This document shows positions 27,510 to 36,954 of a DNA stretch of 64,000 nucleotides, in pieces. Each line of letters starts with the position of its first letter. Position 1 is the stretch's first letter. The notes beneath the pieces are model-generated. The model was not told where the DNA came from. It saw only the letters and a program-made list of their open reading frames with translations, and did not search any database. The DNA is from CAWKEY01 sp963848675 (GTDB lineage Bacteria; Pseudomonadota; Gammaproteobacteria; Methylococcales; Methylomonadaceae): positions 124,001 through 188,000 of the forward strand of contig CAWKEY010000027.1 of the NCBI GenBank assembly GCA_963848675.1. Reading direction: 5' to 3'. Position numbers and translations under genes: made by a program.

Positions 27510-29069
27510 ATGAACAAAAAAGTCACTCGCGCCTTAATCAGCGTGTCCGATAAATCCGGCATCGTCGATTTTTGCCGGGAATTAAATCAACTGGGCATAG
27601 ACATCCTGTCTACCGGCGGCACCGCCAAAACTCTCGCCGAACATGCTATTCCTGTTACCGAAGTCTCTGATTACACCGGTTTTCCGGAAATGATGGATGG
27701 CCGGGTTAAAACCCTGCATCCCAAAGTGCATGGCGGCATTTTAGGGCGCCGGGGCATCGATGATGCGGTGATGGCCGCCAACGGCATCGAGCCGATTGAT
27801 ATGGTCGTGGTGAATTTGTATCCGTTTGAACAGGCCGTGGCCCGGCCGGACTGCGATTTGGCCACAGCCATTGAAAACATCGATATTGGCGGCCCTACCA
27901 TGATACGCGCCGCGGCTAAAAATCATGCCGATGTCGCCGTTGTGGTAGATCCAGCCGATTATGCAGCGATTATTTCCGAGCTGAAAAGCAGCCTGAACAG
28001 CCTTTCAGCGCAAACGCGCTTTAATCTGGCCTTAAAAAGTTTTGAGCATACCGCACGCTACGATACGGCAATTTCAGCCTATCTCGGCAACATCAACGGC
28101 ATTCAGTTTCCCGAAACCCTGAATTTGCAGTTTTATCACAGCCAAGCCATGCGCTATGGCGAAAATCCGCATCAACAGGCTGCATTTTACCGGGAAAAAG
28201 CGCCTGCGCCCGGCACCATAGCCGCCGCCAAACAGCTGCAGGGCAAGGAATTATCCTACAACAATATTGCCGATGCCGATGCAGCGCTCGAATGCGTTAA
28301 AACCTTTACCGACCAGCCCACCTGCGTCATCGTCAAACATGCAAATCCCTGCGGCGTCGCTCAGGCCAATGACCTACTGAGCGCCTATAACCTGGCTTAT
28401 GCAACCGATCCAACCTCCGCATTTGGCGGCATAATCGCCTTTAACCGCGAGCTGGATGCCCAAACGGCGGCAGAAATCATCAAGCGCCAGTTTGTTGAAG
28501 TCATCATTGCCCCCGTCATCAGCGCCGCCGCGCAAGCCGTGCTGGCAGAAAAACAAAACGTGCGCGCGCTGGAATGCGGCGCCTGGCACAGCGCCAATGC
28601 AGCCGCCCTTGATTTTAAACGCGTTGCCGGCGGCCTTCTGGTTCAAGACAAGGACACCGGCGAAATCGGCGCCGCCGACATCAAGGTCGTCAGCAAACGC
28701 GCACCCACTGCGCAGGAACTGGCCGATTTACTGTTCGCCTGGAAAGTCGCCAAATTTGTTAAATCCAACGCCATCGTCTATTGCAAAAACGGCCAGACCA
28801 TCGGCGTCGGCGCAGGGCAAATGAGCCGCGTGTATTCGGCCCGTATCGCCGGCATCAAAGCCGCCGACGAAGGCTTGGTGGTTCCCGGTTCCGTCATGGC
28901 TTCGGATGCTTTTTTTCCGTTCCGGGACGGCATCGATTCCGCCGCTCAAGCCGGCATTACCGCCGTCATTCAGCCCGGCGGCTCCATGCGCGATGATGAA
29001 GTCATTGCCGCCGCCGACGAACACCATATCGCCATGGTTTTTACCGGCATGCGTCATTTCAGACATTAA
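27510..29069 (+). CDS. purH: Bifunctional AICAR transformylase / IMP cyclohydrolase
   Basis: Last two steps of IMP synthesis. The 519-residue protein has an N-terminal MGS-like IMP cyclohydrolase domain (ALISVSDKSGIVDFCRELN, then DGRVKTLHPKVHGGILGRRG near residue 66) and a C-terminal transformylase domain with CVIVKHANPCGVAQAND near 274 and the end GSMRDDEVIAAADEHHIAMV near 490. It precedes purD, the usual pair. Confidence 0.97.
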   Translation: MNKKVTRALISVSDKSGIVDFCRELNQLGIDILSTGGTAKTLAEHAIPVTEVSDYTGFPEMMDGRVKTLHPKVHGGILGRRGIDDAVMAANGIEPIDMVVVNLYPFEQAVARPDCDLATAIENIDIGGPTMIRAAAKNHADVAVVVDPADYAAIISELKSSLNSLSAQTRFNLALKSFEHTARYDTAISAYLGNINGIQFPETLNLQFYHSQAMRYGENPHQQAAFYREKAPAPGTIAAAKQLQGKELSYNNIADADAALECVKTFTDQPTCVIVKHANPCGVAQANDLLSAYNLAYATDPTSAFGGIIAFNRELDAQTAAEIIKRQFVEVIIAPVISAAAQAVLAEKQNVRALECGAWHSANAAALDFKRVAGGLLVQDKDTGEIGAADIKVVSKRAPTAQELADLLFAWKVAKFVKSNAIVYCKNGQTIGVGAGQMSRVYSARIAGIKAADEGLVVPGSVMASDAFFPFRDGIDSAAQAGITAVIQPGGSMRDDEVIAAADEHHIAMVFTGMRHFRH

Positions 29070-29076
29070 TCGTTAT

Positions 29077-29168
29077 AGGTTCAGGGTGCAAGGAACAAGG
29101 TACAAAACAGCAGACCTTGAACCTTGAGCTCTGAACCTGGCATCCTGAACCTTGAACCCTGAACCTAG
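29077..29168. repeat. Tandem TGAACCT(T) repeat block between purH and purD
   Basis: The gap is filled by variants of CTTGAACCTTGA and its complement TTCAAGG/GTTCAGG: GGTTCAGGGTGCAAGGAACAAGG on the left and repeated CTTGAACC / CTGAACC units on the right. The arms could pair into a long imperfect hairpin. Related sequence lies at 26124-26159. Confidence 0.6.
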
Positions 29169-29173
29169 ATAAT

Positions 29174-30449
29174 ATGAAAATCCTCATCGTCGGCAGCGGC
29201 GGCCGTGAACATGCCCTGGCCTGGAAAGCCGCCCAATCCCCAAAAGTCATAAAAGTCTTTGTGGCGCCCGGCAACGCCGGCACTGCGCTTGAACCGCATA
29301 TTGACAACGTTGCCATTGCCGTTGATGACATCGATGCCTTGCTCGCTTTCGCCCAAACCGAAAGCATCGATCTGACTATCATCGGGCCGGAAGTGCCCCT
29401 GGTTTTAGGTATCGTCGACCGTTTTCAGAAACTGGGTTTACAGTGCTTTGGCCCAAGCGCAAAAGCCGCGCAGCTGGAAGGCTCCAAAACTTTCTGCAAA
29501 GACTTCATGGCCCGTCACCACATTCCAACCGCTGAATATCAATCGTTTACCGATAAAGACAAAGCCATTACCTATATCAAGGCAAAAGGCGCGCCCATCG
29601 TGGTCAAGGCCGATGGCCTTGCGGCCGGCAAAGGCGTGATCGTCGCCCAAACCGAACAGGAAGCGGTGTCCGCCGTTGAAGACATGCTATCCGGTAATGT
29701 CTTTGGCGAAGCTGGCAACCGCGTGGTGATCGAAGAATTTTTGCAGGGCGAAGAGGCCAGTTTTATTGTCATTGCCGACGGCATACATGCCCTGCCGATG
29801 GCGACCTCACAAGACCATAAAGCCCGCGACAACGGCGACAAAGGCCCCAACACCGGCGGCATGGGCGCTTATTCTCCGGCACCCGTGGTCACGCCCAAAA
29901 TTCACCAAATCGTCATGCGCGATATCATCATGCCCACCTTGCAAGGCATGGCGGAAGACGGCATTCCCTTACACCGGCTTTCTGTACGCCGGCTTGATGA
30001 TTGCGAGCGATGGCTCCGTTAAAGTCCTGGAATACAACTGCCGCTTTGGCGATCCTGAAACCCAGCCGATCATGATGCGCCTGAACAGCGATCTAATCGA
30101 TCTGTGTCTGGCCGCATTAAATCAGGAGCTTGATAAAACCACCAGCACCTGGGATGAGCGCGCCGCCCTGGGCGTGGTTTTGGCCGCTGGCGGTTATCCC
30201 GATGCCTATCAAAAAGGCGCCGTCATTTCCGGTTTGCCGGCTGTGGAACACGAAGACAGCAAGGTGTTTCATGCGGGCACACAACTGCTCGGCAACGATA
30301 TTGTCACCGCCGGCGGCCGGGTGCTATGCGCCTGCGCCTTGGGTAATACTATCGAAGAAGCCCAACGCAAGGCCTATGCGCTGGCCAAGAACATCCGCTG
30401 GGATAATATGTATTACCGCACCGATATTGGCTTTAAGGCGATCAAATAA
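29174..30449 (+). pseudogene. purD: Phosphoribosylamine--glycine ligase PurD, interrupted by a +1 frameshift
   Basis: ATP-grasp ligase for the second step of purine synthesis. The first frame gives MKILIVGSGGREHALAWKAA, IIGPEVPLVLGIVDRFQ, KADGLAAGKGVIVAQT and GAYSPAPVVTPKI, then stops at 30022 after a nonsense tail. The next frame resumes YTGFLYAGLMIASDG and NCRFGDPETQPIMMRLNSD and runs to a normal end at 30449. Removing one T at 29969/29970 (CCCTTAC to CCCTAC) restores a full-length protein of about 424 residues. purD is normally essential for prototrophy and both halves are well preserved, so a sequencing error is the simplest reading. Confidence 0.87.
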
Positions 30450-30660
30450 TTTCTGCCGGTGAGTCTTTGCAGATAGCGGGAAGTAATGTCCATCGGCGTT
30501 GAACAGTCATCGAGGTCAGCTGTCGTATCAGCACAATTCAGCACCCAGTTTGCTTGATTGCAAAACCTAGCTTGCAATAAACGAGGAGCCCGTATATTCT
30601 CCGAAAAGAGATGATCCATCAACGTTTCCGCACACTGCGGATCAAGCACAGGGGAGAGTT

Positions 30661-30957
30661 ATGAATCGTAAGACTTGTTTTCAGGTCGGCACCTTAACCT
30701 TGGTTTTTGGTGTAGCCGGACCACTGATCTGGACGGCTCCCGCTTACTCCGAAACGGCAGGCATGGAACGGCGCGATGATCGCCGGGATGATAGGCAGGA
30801 AGCGCAGGACACAAGGCAGGAAGGTCGAGAAGCTGCCAGGGATATCAAGGAGCAATGCCGCGACGCTAGCGGGAGTGGACCGGAATGCCGGCAAGAAAAG
30901 CGGAAAACCAAACAAAAAGCCCGCCAATCCGCACGGGATATCAAAATAAACGACTGA
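30661..30957 (+). CDS. Small exported charged protein of unknown function
   Basis: A 98-residue protein with a signal peptide (about residues 1-31, ending near APAYSE) and a very hydrophilic mature part built of repeated R/D/E/Q-rich words such as RRDDRRDDRQEAQDTRQEG. Two cysteines (CRDASGSGPEC) could form one disulfide. A GGGGAG ribosome site lies just before the ATG. I do not recognise a family; similar Arg/Glu-rich periplasmic proteins occur in other proteobacteria. Confidence 0.62.
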   Translation: MNRKTCFQVGTLTLVFGVAGPLIWTAPAYSETAGMERRDDRRDDRQEAQDTRQEGREAARDIKEQCRDASGSGPECRQEKRKTKQKARQSARDIKIND

Positions 30958-31096
30958 TTCAACTTTTCTGACGCTGAAGGACTTTCGCTCGGAAAACTCG
31001 TTTTTAAGCCTAATCTTTAAGGTGTTTAGGGTAGCGCCCACGTTACTTTCGGGCGGACACTATTCCGAGGTCACTCCCCGCTGAGGTTTATCACTG

Positions 31097-31366
31097 TTAT
31101 CGTTGAGCGTCTCTTCGCCCTTGATCGTAGGCGCGTTGTTCGGATTCTTTGTGTTTGCCATATAAATAACCGCCCGCGGTTCCAACTCCGGCTCCGATAA
31201 GGGCCCCCATGCCTGCATTGCCTGCAATCGCGCCGATTAACGCTCCCCCCGCCGCGCCACCCAAACCTCCGGTTACAGTGCGTTGTTGGGTATCAGTCAT
31301 GCCGGCGCATCCTGCCAAATCAGTAATCATCAAAATGGCTATGAGTAAAATCGAAAATCTTTTCAT
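31097..31366 (-). CDS. Glycine-zipper lipoprotein
   Basis: An 89-residue lipoprotein: signal peptide with lipobox LAGC at residues 17-20, then a glycine-zipper region GGLGGAAGGALIGAIAGNAG (about residues 33-52) and GMGALIGAGVGTAGGYLYG. The end, KHKESEQRAYDQGRRDAQR, is polar. Such YMGG/osmotically induced lipoproteins associate with membranes; the exact role is unknown. It lies 17 bases downstream of a Rap1a-like gene on the same strand. Confidence 0.78.
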   Translation of the reverse strand: MKRFSILLIAILMITDLAGCAGMTDTQQRTVTGGLGGAAGGALIGAIAGNAGMGALIGAGVGTAGGYLYGKHKESEQRAYDQGRRDAQR

Positions 31367-31383
31367 GTTTTATCCTCTTTCGT

Positions 31384-31785
31384 TTATTTCTTGCATGGCC
31401 ATTTTTCGGTTAAAAATCTGAATTCCGTTTCGACCGGTGTTTCGTTCATGTATTCGGGGTGTTTCTGAGCCCATGAAATAAACAGGGCGATTGTCTCGTT
31501 TCGAGATGGCTTAGGCTCCGGCGTACAGAAAATCTTCAGTTCAGCTTTATCTGCCGTCTCGGCTTGATAATAATGATAGGCTCCGACCAAATAACCCTGG
31601 CAAAAATGGATTGCTTCCCGATAATGGGGGTCTTGCGGAGAAGCCGTACAGAGGTTGAGTAAATGTTGTGTCTTCTGGGCTACGAAATCTTGATCGGTAA
31701 CGCCGGCTGTAGCAGCGCCATTGACCAATAAAGCGAACAATAACGTGGGTATTGATTGTTTCAGTTGCATTAGTAATGTCCTCAA
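31384..31785 (-). CDS. Rap1a/Tai-like exported protein
   Basis: A 133-residue protein with a signal peptide (about 1-28, cleavage near TAG) and a mature domain with four cysteines: LNLCTASPQDPHYREAIHFC near 44-63, FCTPEP near 86 and WPCKK at the end. The pattern C-x(n)-C-xGY resembles the Rap1a/Tai immunity-type domain, a helical domain found in many exported housekeeping proteins. No T6SS effector is adjacent, so an immunity role is not indicated. It probably forms a pair with the glycine-zipper lipoprotein. Confidence 0.6.
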   Translation of the reverse strand: MRTLLMQLKQSIPTLLFALLVNGAATAGVTDQDFVAQKTQHLLNLCTASPQDPHYREAIHFCQGYLVGAYHYYQAETADKAELKIFCTPEPKPSRNETIALFISWAQKHPEYMNETPVETEFRFLTEKWPCKK

Positions 31786-32078
31786 GTTTTCAATTCTCGT
31801 GCGAAATAACTTCTCTACAATAACTGAAGTGTCTTTTAAATGCGTTGTTCTGTCAATTTCACTTTATCGAAAAGCCGCCTCTGGCAATTTTAATGGTAAA
31901 TTATTCATTAAAACAGATGCTTAAAGAAAAAATGTTCATTATCTTTGTCCCAATATTGAAAATTTTTCACTAAACTTGTCATTTTCCGATTTGACTGCGA
32001 CAAAAAAATTGAAAACCCATTTTAAAATCATAGGCACTGTTTTTCACTATTTATGTCATTTTTTATAAAAATTCCCCC

Positions 32079-33053
32079 ATGGACTCAGCTGTGAACAGGT
32101 TACGAGTAGCAGGCGAACGCCCGTATGGCATATTGAATATCGCCCATCGCGGCGCTCGGGCGTTTGCACCGGAAAACACCCTGGCTGCGTTTGAGAAGGC
32201 AAGAACCTTCGCTTGCCAGATGTTTGAGCTTGATGTGCACTTGTCCAAAGACGGCGTGCTGATCGTACATCACGACGATCACTTAACGCGCTGTACCGAT
32301 GTCAAAGCAAAATTTCCCGATCGCGACAGCTATGCGATTTCAGATTTTACCTACGCTGAATTGTGCCTGCTGGATGCCGGACGCTGGTATGTTGAACAGT
32401 TGGCATTGCCTGTGCCGCAACGCCAGTGGTTTCTACAAGCCTTGACCGATGCCGAACTTGAGCAATTTGTCAGCCCGCAGGAGCAGGCGTACTTCGCTTC
32501 GGGCGAGATCCGGCTGCCTACCTTAATGCAGGCGCTGGAACTGGCCCGCGACACCGGCATGATGGTTAATGTCGAACTCAAAGCGCTACCATGCATGTAT
32601 CCGGGCCTCACCGAGGCGGCCGTTGCCCTGATTGAGGCGCTGGGTATGGAAAACCGTGTCCTGATATCGTCATTTGATCATGAACAGTTGCTGGCGGTGC
32701 GCAGGCGTTCAAATAACATTGCGACCGGTGTGCTGACGGGCGACCGGCTTGCGAAACCGGGTGCTTATTTACATTTGCTCGATGCGGATGCCTACCATCC
32801 CGGATGCGATTCGATGGGCTTTGGCTCCTTAAGCCGCAAGCTGGATCCCTGCGGCATCAACCATGTTCGAGAATCCGGCCGCGCGGTCAACGTCTGGACC
32901 TGCAACGATAAGGACGAGATGCGACAGTTGATTAGCGCCGGTGTGAGCGGAATCATTTCCGATTATCCCAATCGGGTCCGGGATGTCCTATCGGAAGAAT
33001 CCAGCAAGACCGCGATAATCAGTCAAAGCGCTCAGGCAGCCAGCCCCGGTTGA
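32079..33053 (+). CDS. Glycerophosphodiester phosphodiesterase family protein
   Basis: TIM-barrel enzyme predicted to hydrolyse glycerophosphodiesters. The 324-residue protein has the catalytic NIAHRGARAFAPENTLAAFE near residue 20, ELDVHLSKDGVLIVHHDD near 49, the metal-ligand VNVELKALP near 164, and the end VNVWTCNDKDEMRQLISAGV near 270. An insert of about 40 residues near 100-150 is longer than in GlpQ-like proteins. No signal peptide is visible, so it is probably cytoplasmic (UgpQ-like). Its last 35 bases overlap the convergent GH5 gene. Confidence 0.85.
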   Translation: MDSAVNRLRVAGERPYGILNIAHRGARAFAPENTLAAFEKARTFACQMFELDVHLSKDGVLIVHHDDHLTRCTDVKAKFPDRDSYAISDFTYAELCLLDAGRWYVEQLALPVPQRQWFLQALTDAELEQFVSPQEQAYFASGEIRLPTLMQALELARDTGMMVNVELKALPCMYPGLTEAAVALIEALGMENRVLISSFDHEQLLAVRRRSNNIATGVLTGDRLAKPGAYLHLLDADAYHPGCDSMGFGSLSRKLDPCGINHVRESGRAVNVWTCNDKDEMRQLISAGVSGIISDYPNRVRDVLSEESSKTAIISQSAQAASPG

Positions 33054-34140
33054 CGCATTCACGGAAACACCAGGCCGGCGTGGTCTCGGTCTTGTAGCTC
33101 CAGAAAAACCAGCCCAGATATTTTTCATACGTCAGCAGTTGAGCGGCGGCATAGCCCCGGTAGGCAACCGACATTTGAAAGTCATCCATGTTTTCCAGTG
33201 CGTGGTTGAAGGGTCCTTCCGCCCACAGCGAAACCACTTTTAAATCCAGCCCCAGACTCCATTCGCCGACATACGTCCACAAGCCCAGCTCGCGAATGAT
33301 CTCGTCGGCTTCATTTTTTAACTCGATGGCGGATTTTTGAATATGGCCATAAATATCCATATCAATATCCTCACGCGTAAAACACTGATAATGATGGATA
33401 TCGAACACGACATTGCCGAATTCGGCGCCTTTTAGAAACCCGAGGTATTCCCGGAAGGAGCGAAAACCGTCATGAAAAACCACGGCCGTATCTTCGGGCC
33501 GGCAGTATTTGCGGATGCGATGATATGCCTCGGTGGTATAGCGTTTCAGCAACCCCGTGTCGATATCCCAGCGGGGTTCGTTTAATACCTCGATGGCGTG
33601 CAGGGCGGGGCGTTTGTGGTACCGTTCGGCCAGGCGCTCCAGCACAGCCAGCGAATGCTCGAGATATTCGGCTTTTGTGTGCCACTCGCAGACATCCTTA
33701 ATGCCGCCGTTATCAAAGCCGTTTTGGCAGCCGGGCGCGGCATGCAAGTCCAGCACAAGGTGCAGACCCAAATCTTCAGCCCAGGTGAAGGCGCGATCCA
33801 GCACGTCTATGCCGCCGACAACAAAAGGGTGCGGATTGGCGCCGTATGTCCGGTGATAGGGATAATCAGGGCCGAAAATCCAGTGCCCTAGCGGAATCCG
33901 CACGGCATTGATGCCGCGGGCCGCCAGCCAGGCAAAGTCGTCCCGGGTGATGAAGCTGTCCCAGTGCTTTTTGAGTATTAAATCGGCACGTTCGCCCAGT
34001 TCTACGCACCACGTCGTTTCGTCGGTGGCTGCAAGGCATTCAAACAGACTTGGCGTCATCCATTTTTCCAATACCAGCCAGCCGCCCAGATTGACGCCTC
34101 TTAGTTTTTTTCCGAATTTGTTATCAAAAGAGCTCTTCAT
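33019..34140 (-). CDS. GH5-family glycoside hydrolase, exo-1,3-beta-glucanase-like
   Basis: Predicted beta-glucan hydrolase with a TIM barrel. The 373-residue form starting MKSSFDNKFGKKLRGVNLGGWLVLE is used; 16 upstream codons are excluded. Seen are NAVRIPLGHWIFG near residue 78, DLHAAPGCQNGFDNGG near 130, the acid/base glutamate in IEVLNEPRWD near 187, and the nucleophile in YVGEWSLG near 291, as in fungal-type exo-1,3-glucanases of GH5. No signal peptide is seen, so an intracellular role is likely. It is convergent with the phosphodiesterase and 50 bases downstream of an ABC exporter on the same strand. Confidence 0.83.
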   Translation of the reverse strand: MKSSFDNKFGKKLRGVNLGGWLVLEKWMTPSLFECLAATDETTWCVELGERADLILKKHWDSFITRDDFAWLAARGINAVRIPLGHWIFGPDYPYHRTYGANPHPFVVGGIDVLDRAFTWAEDLGLHLVLDLHAAPGCQNGFDNGGIKDVCEWHTKAEYLEHSLAVLERLAERYHKRPALHAIEVLNEPRWDIDTGLLKRYTTEAYHRIRKYCRPEDTAVVFHDGFRSFREYLGFLKGAEFGNVVFDIHHYQCFTREDIDMDIYGHIQKSAIELKNEADEIIRELGLWTYVGEWSLGLDLKVVSLWAEGPFNHALENMDDFQMSVAYRGYAAAQLLTYEKYLGWFFWSYKTETTPAWCFRECVNRGWLPERFD

Positions 34141-34191
34141 TGTAGTGTGCTTTTCATCGATTAGATAAAAGTGAGTAACGGGTAACAATCG

Positions 34192-35887
34192 TTACAGGGT
34201 AATCCTCCGCGTATGGAAGGCATCGGCCGTGGGCTGATTGGTCACCGTGAGTATTGCGGCATCAGGCAATTGCTTGCAGATCATGCGCAACATCATTTCT
34301 TCTCCCGCCGGGTCGAGCGAGTCGAAGGCTTCTTGTAATAGAATCCACTTGGGCCGGTACAGCAGCAACCGAACAAAGCCTAGGCGCTGTTCCTCCTCGC
34401 GAGAGAGCACTTTTTCCCAGTTATCGGTATGCTCAAGCTGTTCTATAAATTCGGCAAGTCCGGCCAGTTTCAGTGCTTCTTCAATGGCATCCCGGCTAAA
34501 TGTCTCAGGTGAAGAGGGATAGCAGATTGCGGCCAGCAAGGTGCCGTCCGGCAAGTAAGGCAGTGGGGGCATAAAAAACATGGGCTCCTCGTCCGGCAGC
34601 TCGATACGCCCGTGTCCCCATGGCCAAAGACCGGCAATGGCCTTGAATAATTTGAAGCCGCTGAAAGTGTTGCCGGTAATCAGCACGCGCTCACCGGGCC
34701 TGATTTCGTCATTAATATCCTTCGCACATACCATGCCGTCGTGCCGGGCTATGCACAAATCATGGAAGGCCAATACAGGCTGATCAGATTTTTCCAGGCT
34801 AATCCGATGAGGACTTGGAGTTGCTATTTCCAGTTCCAGATCGTCCAAGGCCTGGACCAAACTCAATACGCGTTCAGCTGATGCCCGCCATTGCGCAATG
34901 CCAGCCATATTGTCGACAGGCCAGGACAGGGCCGAAGCCATCTGTTGAAATGCTAGTGCCGATTGCATCAGCGCGCCGAGTGTGATGGTGCCCAGAATAT
35001 AGCGCGGGGCTGAAATCAAGATCGGAAAGGCCATCGATAACACCGAATAGCCGGAGGTGAACATGAGAATATGCGCCCAGGCATGCGTTTGCCGGTCAAA
35101 CGTATCGACAATAGTCTGAAAAAGCGCATGGAAACGGCCCTGTTCACTGGCTTCGCCACGAATCAGGGCGATTGCCTGGGAGTTTTCGCGCGCTTTTACC
35201 AGACCAAAGCGGAAATTGGCCTCTACAGTTTGTCTGGCGTCGGTTGCTGTTATGAGCGGGCGGCTTACCCACCAGCCTAAAAACGAAGCAGCGGACGCAT
35301 ACATGATGGCTATCCAGACCAAATGCCCCTGAATGGGAATATTAACCAGCCCCAAATTCAAAGTCACGGTACCGGAAAGCGTCCACAGAATGGTGGTAAA
35401 ACTGATAAGCAGCATCAGGCTGTAGAATAACGAGTGAGAAAGGGCAATAGCGTCTTCGGTTGCAATACGGATATCTTCGGCAATCCGGCCGTCGGGATTA
35501 TCGTGTCCGGGAGTTTGTATGTGGGTGACTTGATAGTGACGGCCTTTGTTCATCCATTGAGCCAGTCACACGCTCTGTCAGCCAGTTACGCCAGTCAATT
35601 TGCAAGCGCCGCTTGACCTTTAAATGCGTGGTAGTAACAAGGATGCTGCCGGCAAGAATGAGCGTCAGCAGACCGATCTGCGTGAACAGCCCTGTCATTG
35701 AATGCTGTTCAAGAGCATCAAAAAGCGCGGCGCTCCATTTGTTGGTGGCAACTGCAAGCCCAATCTGCAGAAGCGTAAGGGCGATTAAGGCCAAGGTCAG
35801 GCTACGAATTCTGGCTTTATTTTCTGAGTGCCAATAAGGTCCGGCTAATCGAATGAATTGAATGAAAAATCCACTTGGCCCTTGCAT
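34192..35887 (-). pseudogene. SbmA/YddA-type ABC exporter (fused permease-ATPase) with a +1 frameshift and a degenerate ATPase
   Basis: Two frames together make one ABC_membrane_2 (SbmA/BacA-like) half-transporter of about 565 residues. The upstream frame (35887-35498) gives LAGPYWHSENKARIRSLTLA to LQIDWRNWLTERVTGS; the downstream frame continues WMNKGRHYQVTHIQTPGHDNPDGRIAEDIR, a family hallmark. One extra base at 35557/35558 (TCATGG read as TCAATGG) breaks it. The ATPase domain is also odd: Walker A reads GNTFSGFKL instead of GxxxxGK(S/T), the signature LSREEEQRL lacks LSGGQ, and Walker B has LLQEAFDSLD with Gln where Asp is expected. ATP hydrolysis is therefore doubtful. Confidence 0.78.
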
Positions 35888-36128
35888 GGGTAATTCTCCG
35901 CGTTGGTTGAAAAATAAAACATCACTATCAGTGTGAATTTATGGCGCTAAAATACTCTTGTTTGTTGCCGGAGCCATGATTTACATATTAATACTAAATT
36001 CATTATTATCAATAAAGATGCGTATTTTCCCTCACCATGCATAGGCCATTCCGGTTTTTCTCATAAACTTGTTTTCTGCCAAGGTATAATTGCCTACTGA
36101 TTTTCATCTGCCACGAGAACCCGCCATT

Positions 36129-36926
36129 ATGTTGAGTTATCCGAATATTGATCCCGTTGCCATCAGCCTTGGGCCGCTAAAAATTCATTGGTACGGCCTG
36201 ATGTATCTGATCGGCTTTGCCGCCGTCTGGCTGATTGGGCAAAAACGGGCCGGACAACCCTGGTCGCCGGTTAAACCCGAAGCCATTGAAGACCTGGTGA
36301 CCTATGGCGCCGTGGGGGTGATTCTGGGCGGCAGGATCGGCTATATTCTGTTTTATAACTTTAGCGAATTCCTGAGCAATCCCGTCAGCCTGTTTAAAAT
36401 ATGGCAGGGCGGCATGTCCTTTCATGGCGGCATGCTGGGTGTGTTTGTCGCCATGTGGCTATTTGCCAGAAAACAGCACTGCAGCATGCTGCAATTAACC
36501 GATATTATCGCGCCGCTGGCGCCCATCGGCCTGGGTGCCGGCCGCATCGGCAATTTCATCAACTCAGAACTCTGGGGCAGACCCACCGATGTGCCCTGGG
36601 CCATGGTCTTTCCCAATGGCGGGCCGTTAGCCAGACACCCTTCGCAGCTTTACGAAGCCTTTTTAGAAGGCCTGGTCTTGTTTGTTATTCTGTGGATTTA
36701 CTCCAGCAAACCCAGACCGGTCATGGCAACCACCGGCATGGCGCTGTTTTTCTACGGCGGCTTCCGGTTTTTTGTCGAATTTTTCAGAGTGCCCGATGCC
36801 CACCTGGGCTATCTGGCCTTGGATTGGGTCACCATGGGCCAGATACTGTCAACCCCGATGATCATCATCGGCGCCCTGTTGTTTTATTTTGCCCATACGA
36901 CCGCAAGGAAGCAGGAGGTAGAGTAA
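36129..36926 (+). CDS. lgt: Prolipoprotein diacylglyceryl transferase
   Basis: Inner-membrane enzyme that adds diacylglycerol to the lipobox cysteine of lipoproteins. The ATG giving MLSYPNIDPVAISLGPLKIHWYG is used. The 265-residue protein has seven or so hydrophobic segments, GGRIGYILFYN near residue 62, MSFHGGMLGV near 96, the Lgt signature GRIGNFINSELWGRPTDVPW near 140, and HPSQLYEAFLEG near 170. thyA follows 28 bases later, a common pairing. Confidence 0.96.
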   Translation: MLSYPNIDPVAISLGPLKIHWYGLMYLIGFAAVWLIGQKRAGQPWSPVKPEAIEDLVTYGAVGVILGGRIGYILFYNFSEFLSNPVSLFKIWQGGMSFHGGMLGVFVAMWLFARKQHCSMLQLTDIIAPLAPIGLGAGRIGNFINSELWGRPTDVPWAMVFPNGGPLARHPSQLYEAFLEGLVLFVILWIYSSKPRPVMATTGMALFFYGGFRFFVEFFRVPDAHLGYLALDWVTMGQILSTPMIIIGALLFYFAHTTARKQEVE

Positions 36927-36954
36927 TGCAGGAGCAATTACAGGGAAAAGCAGC

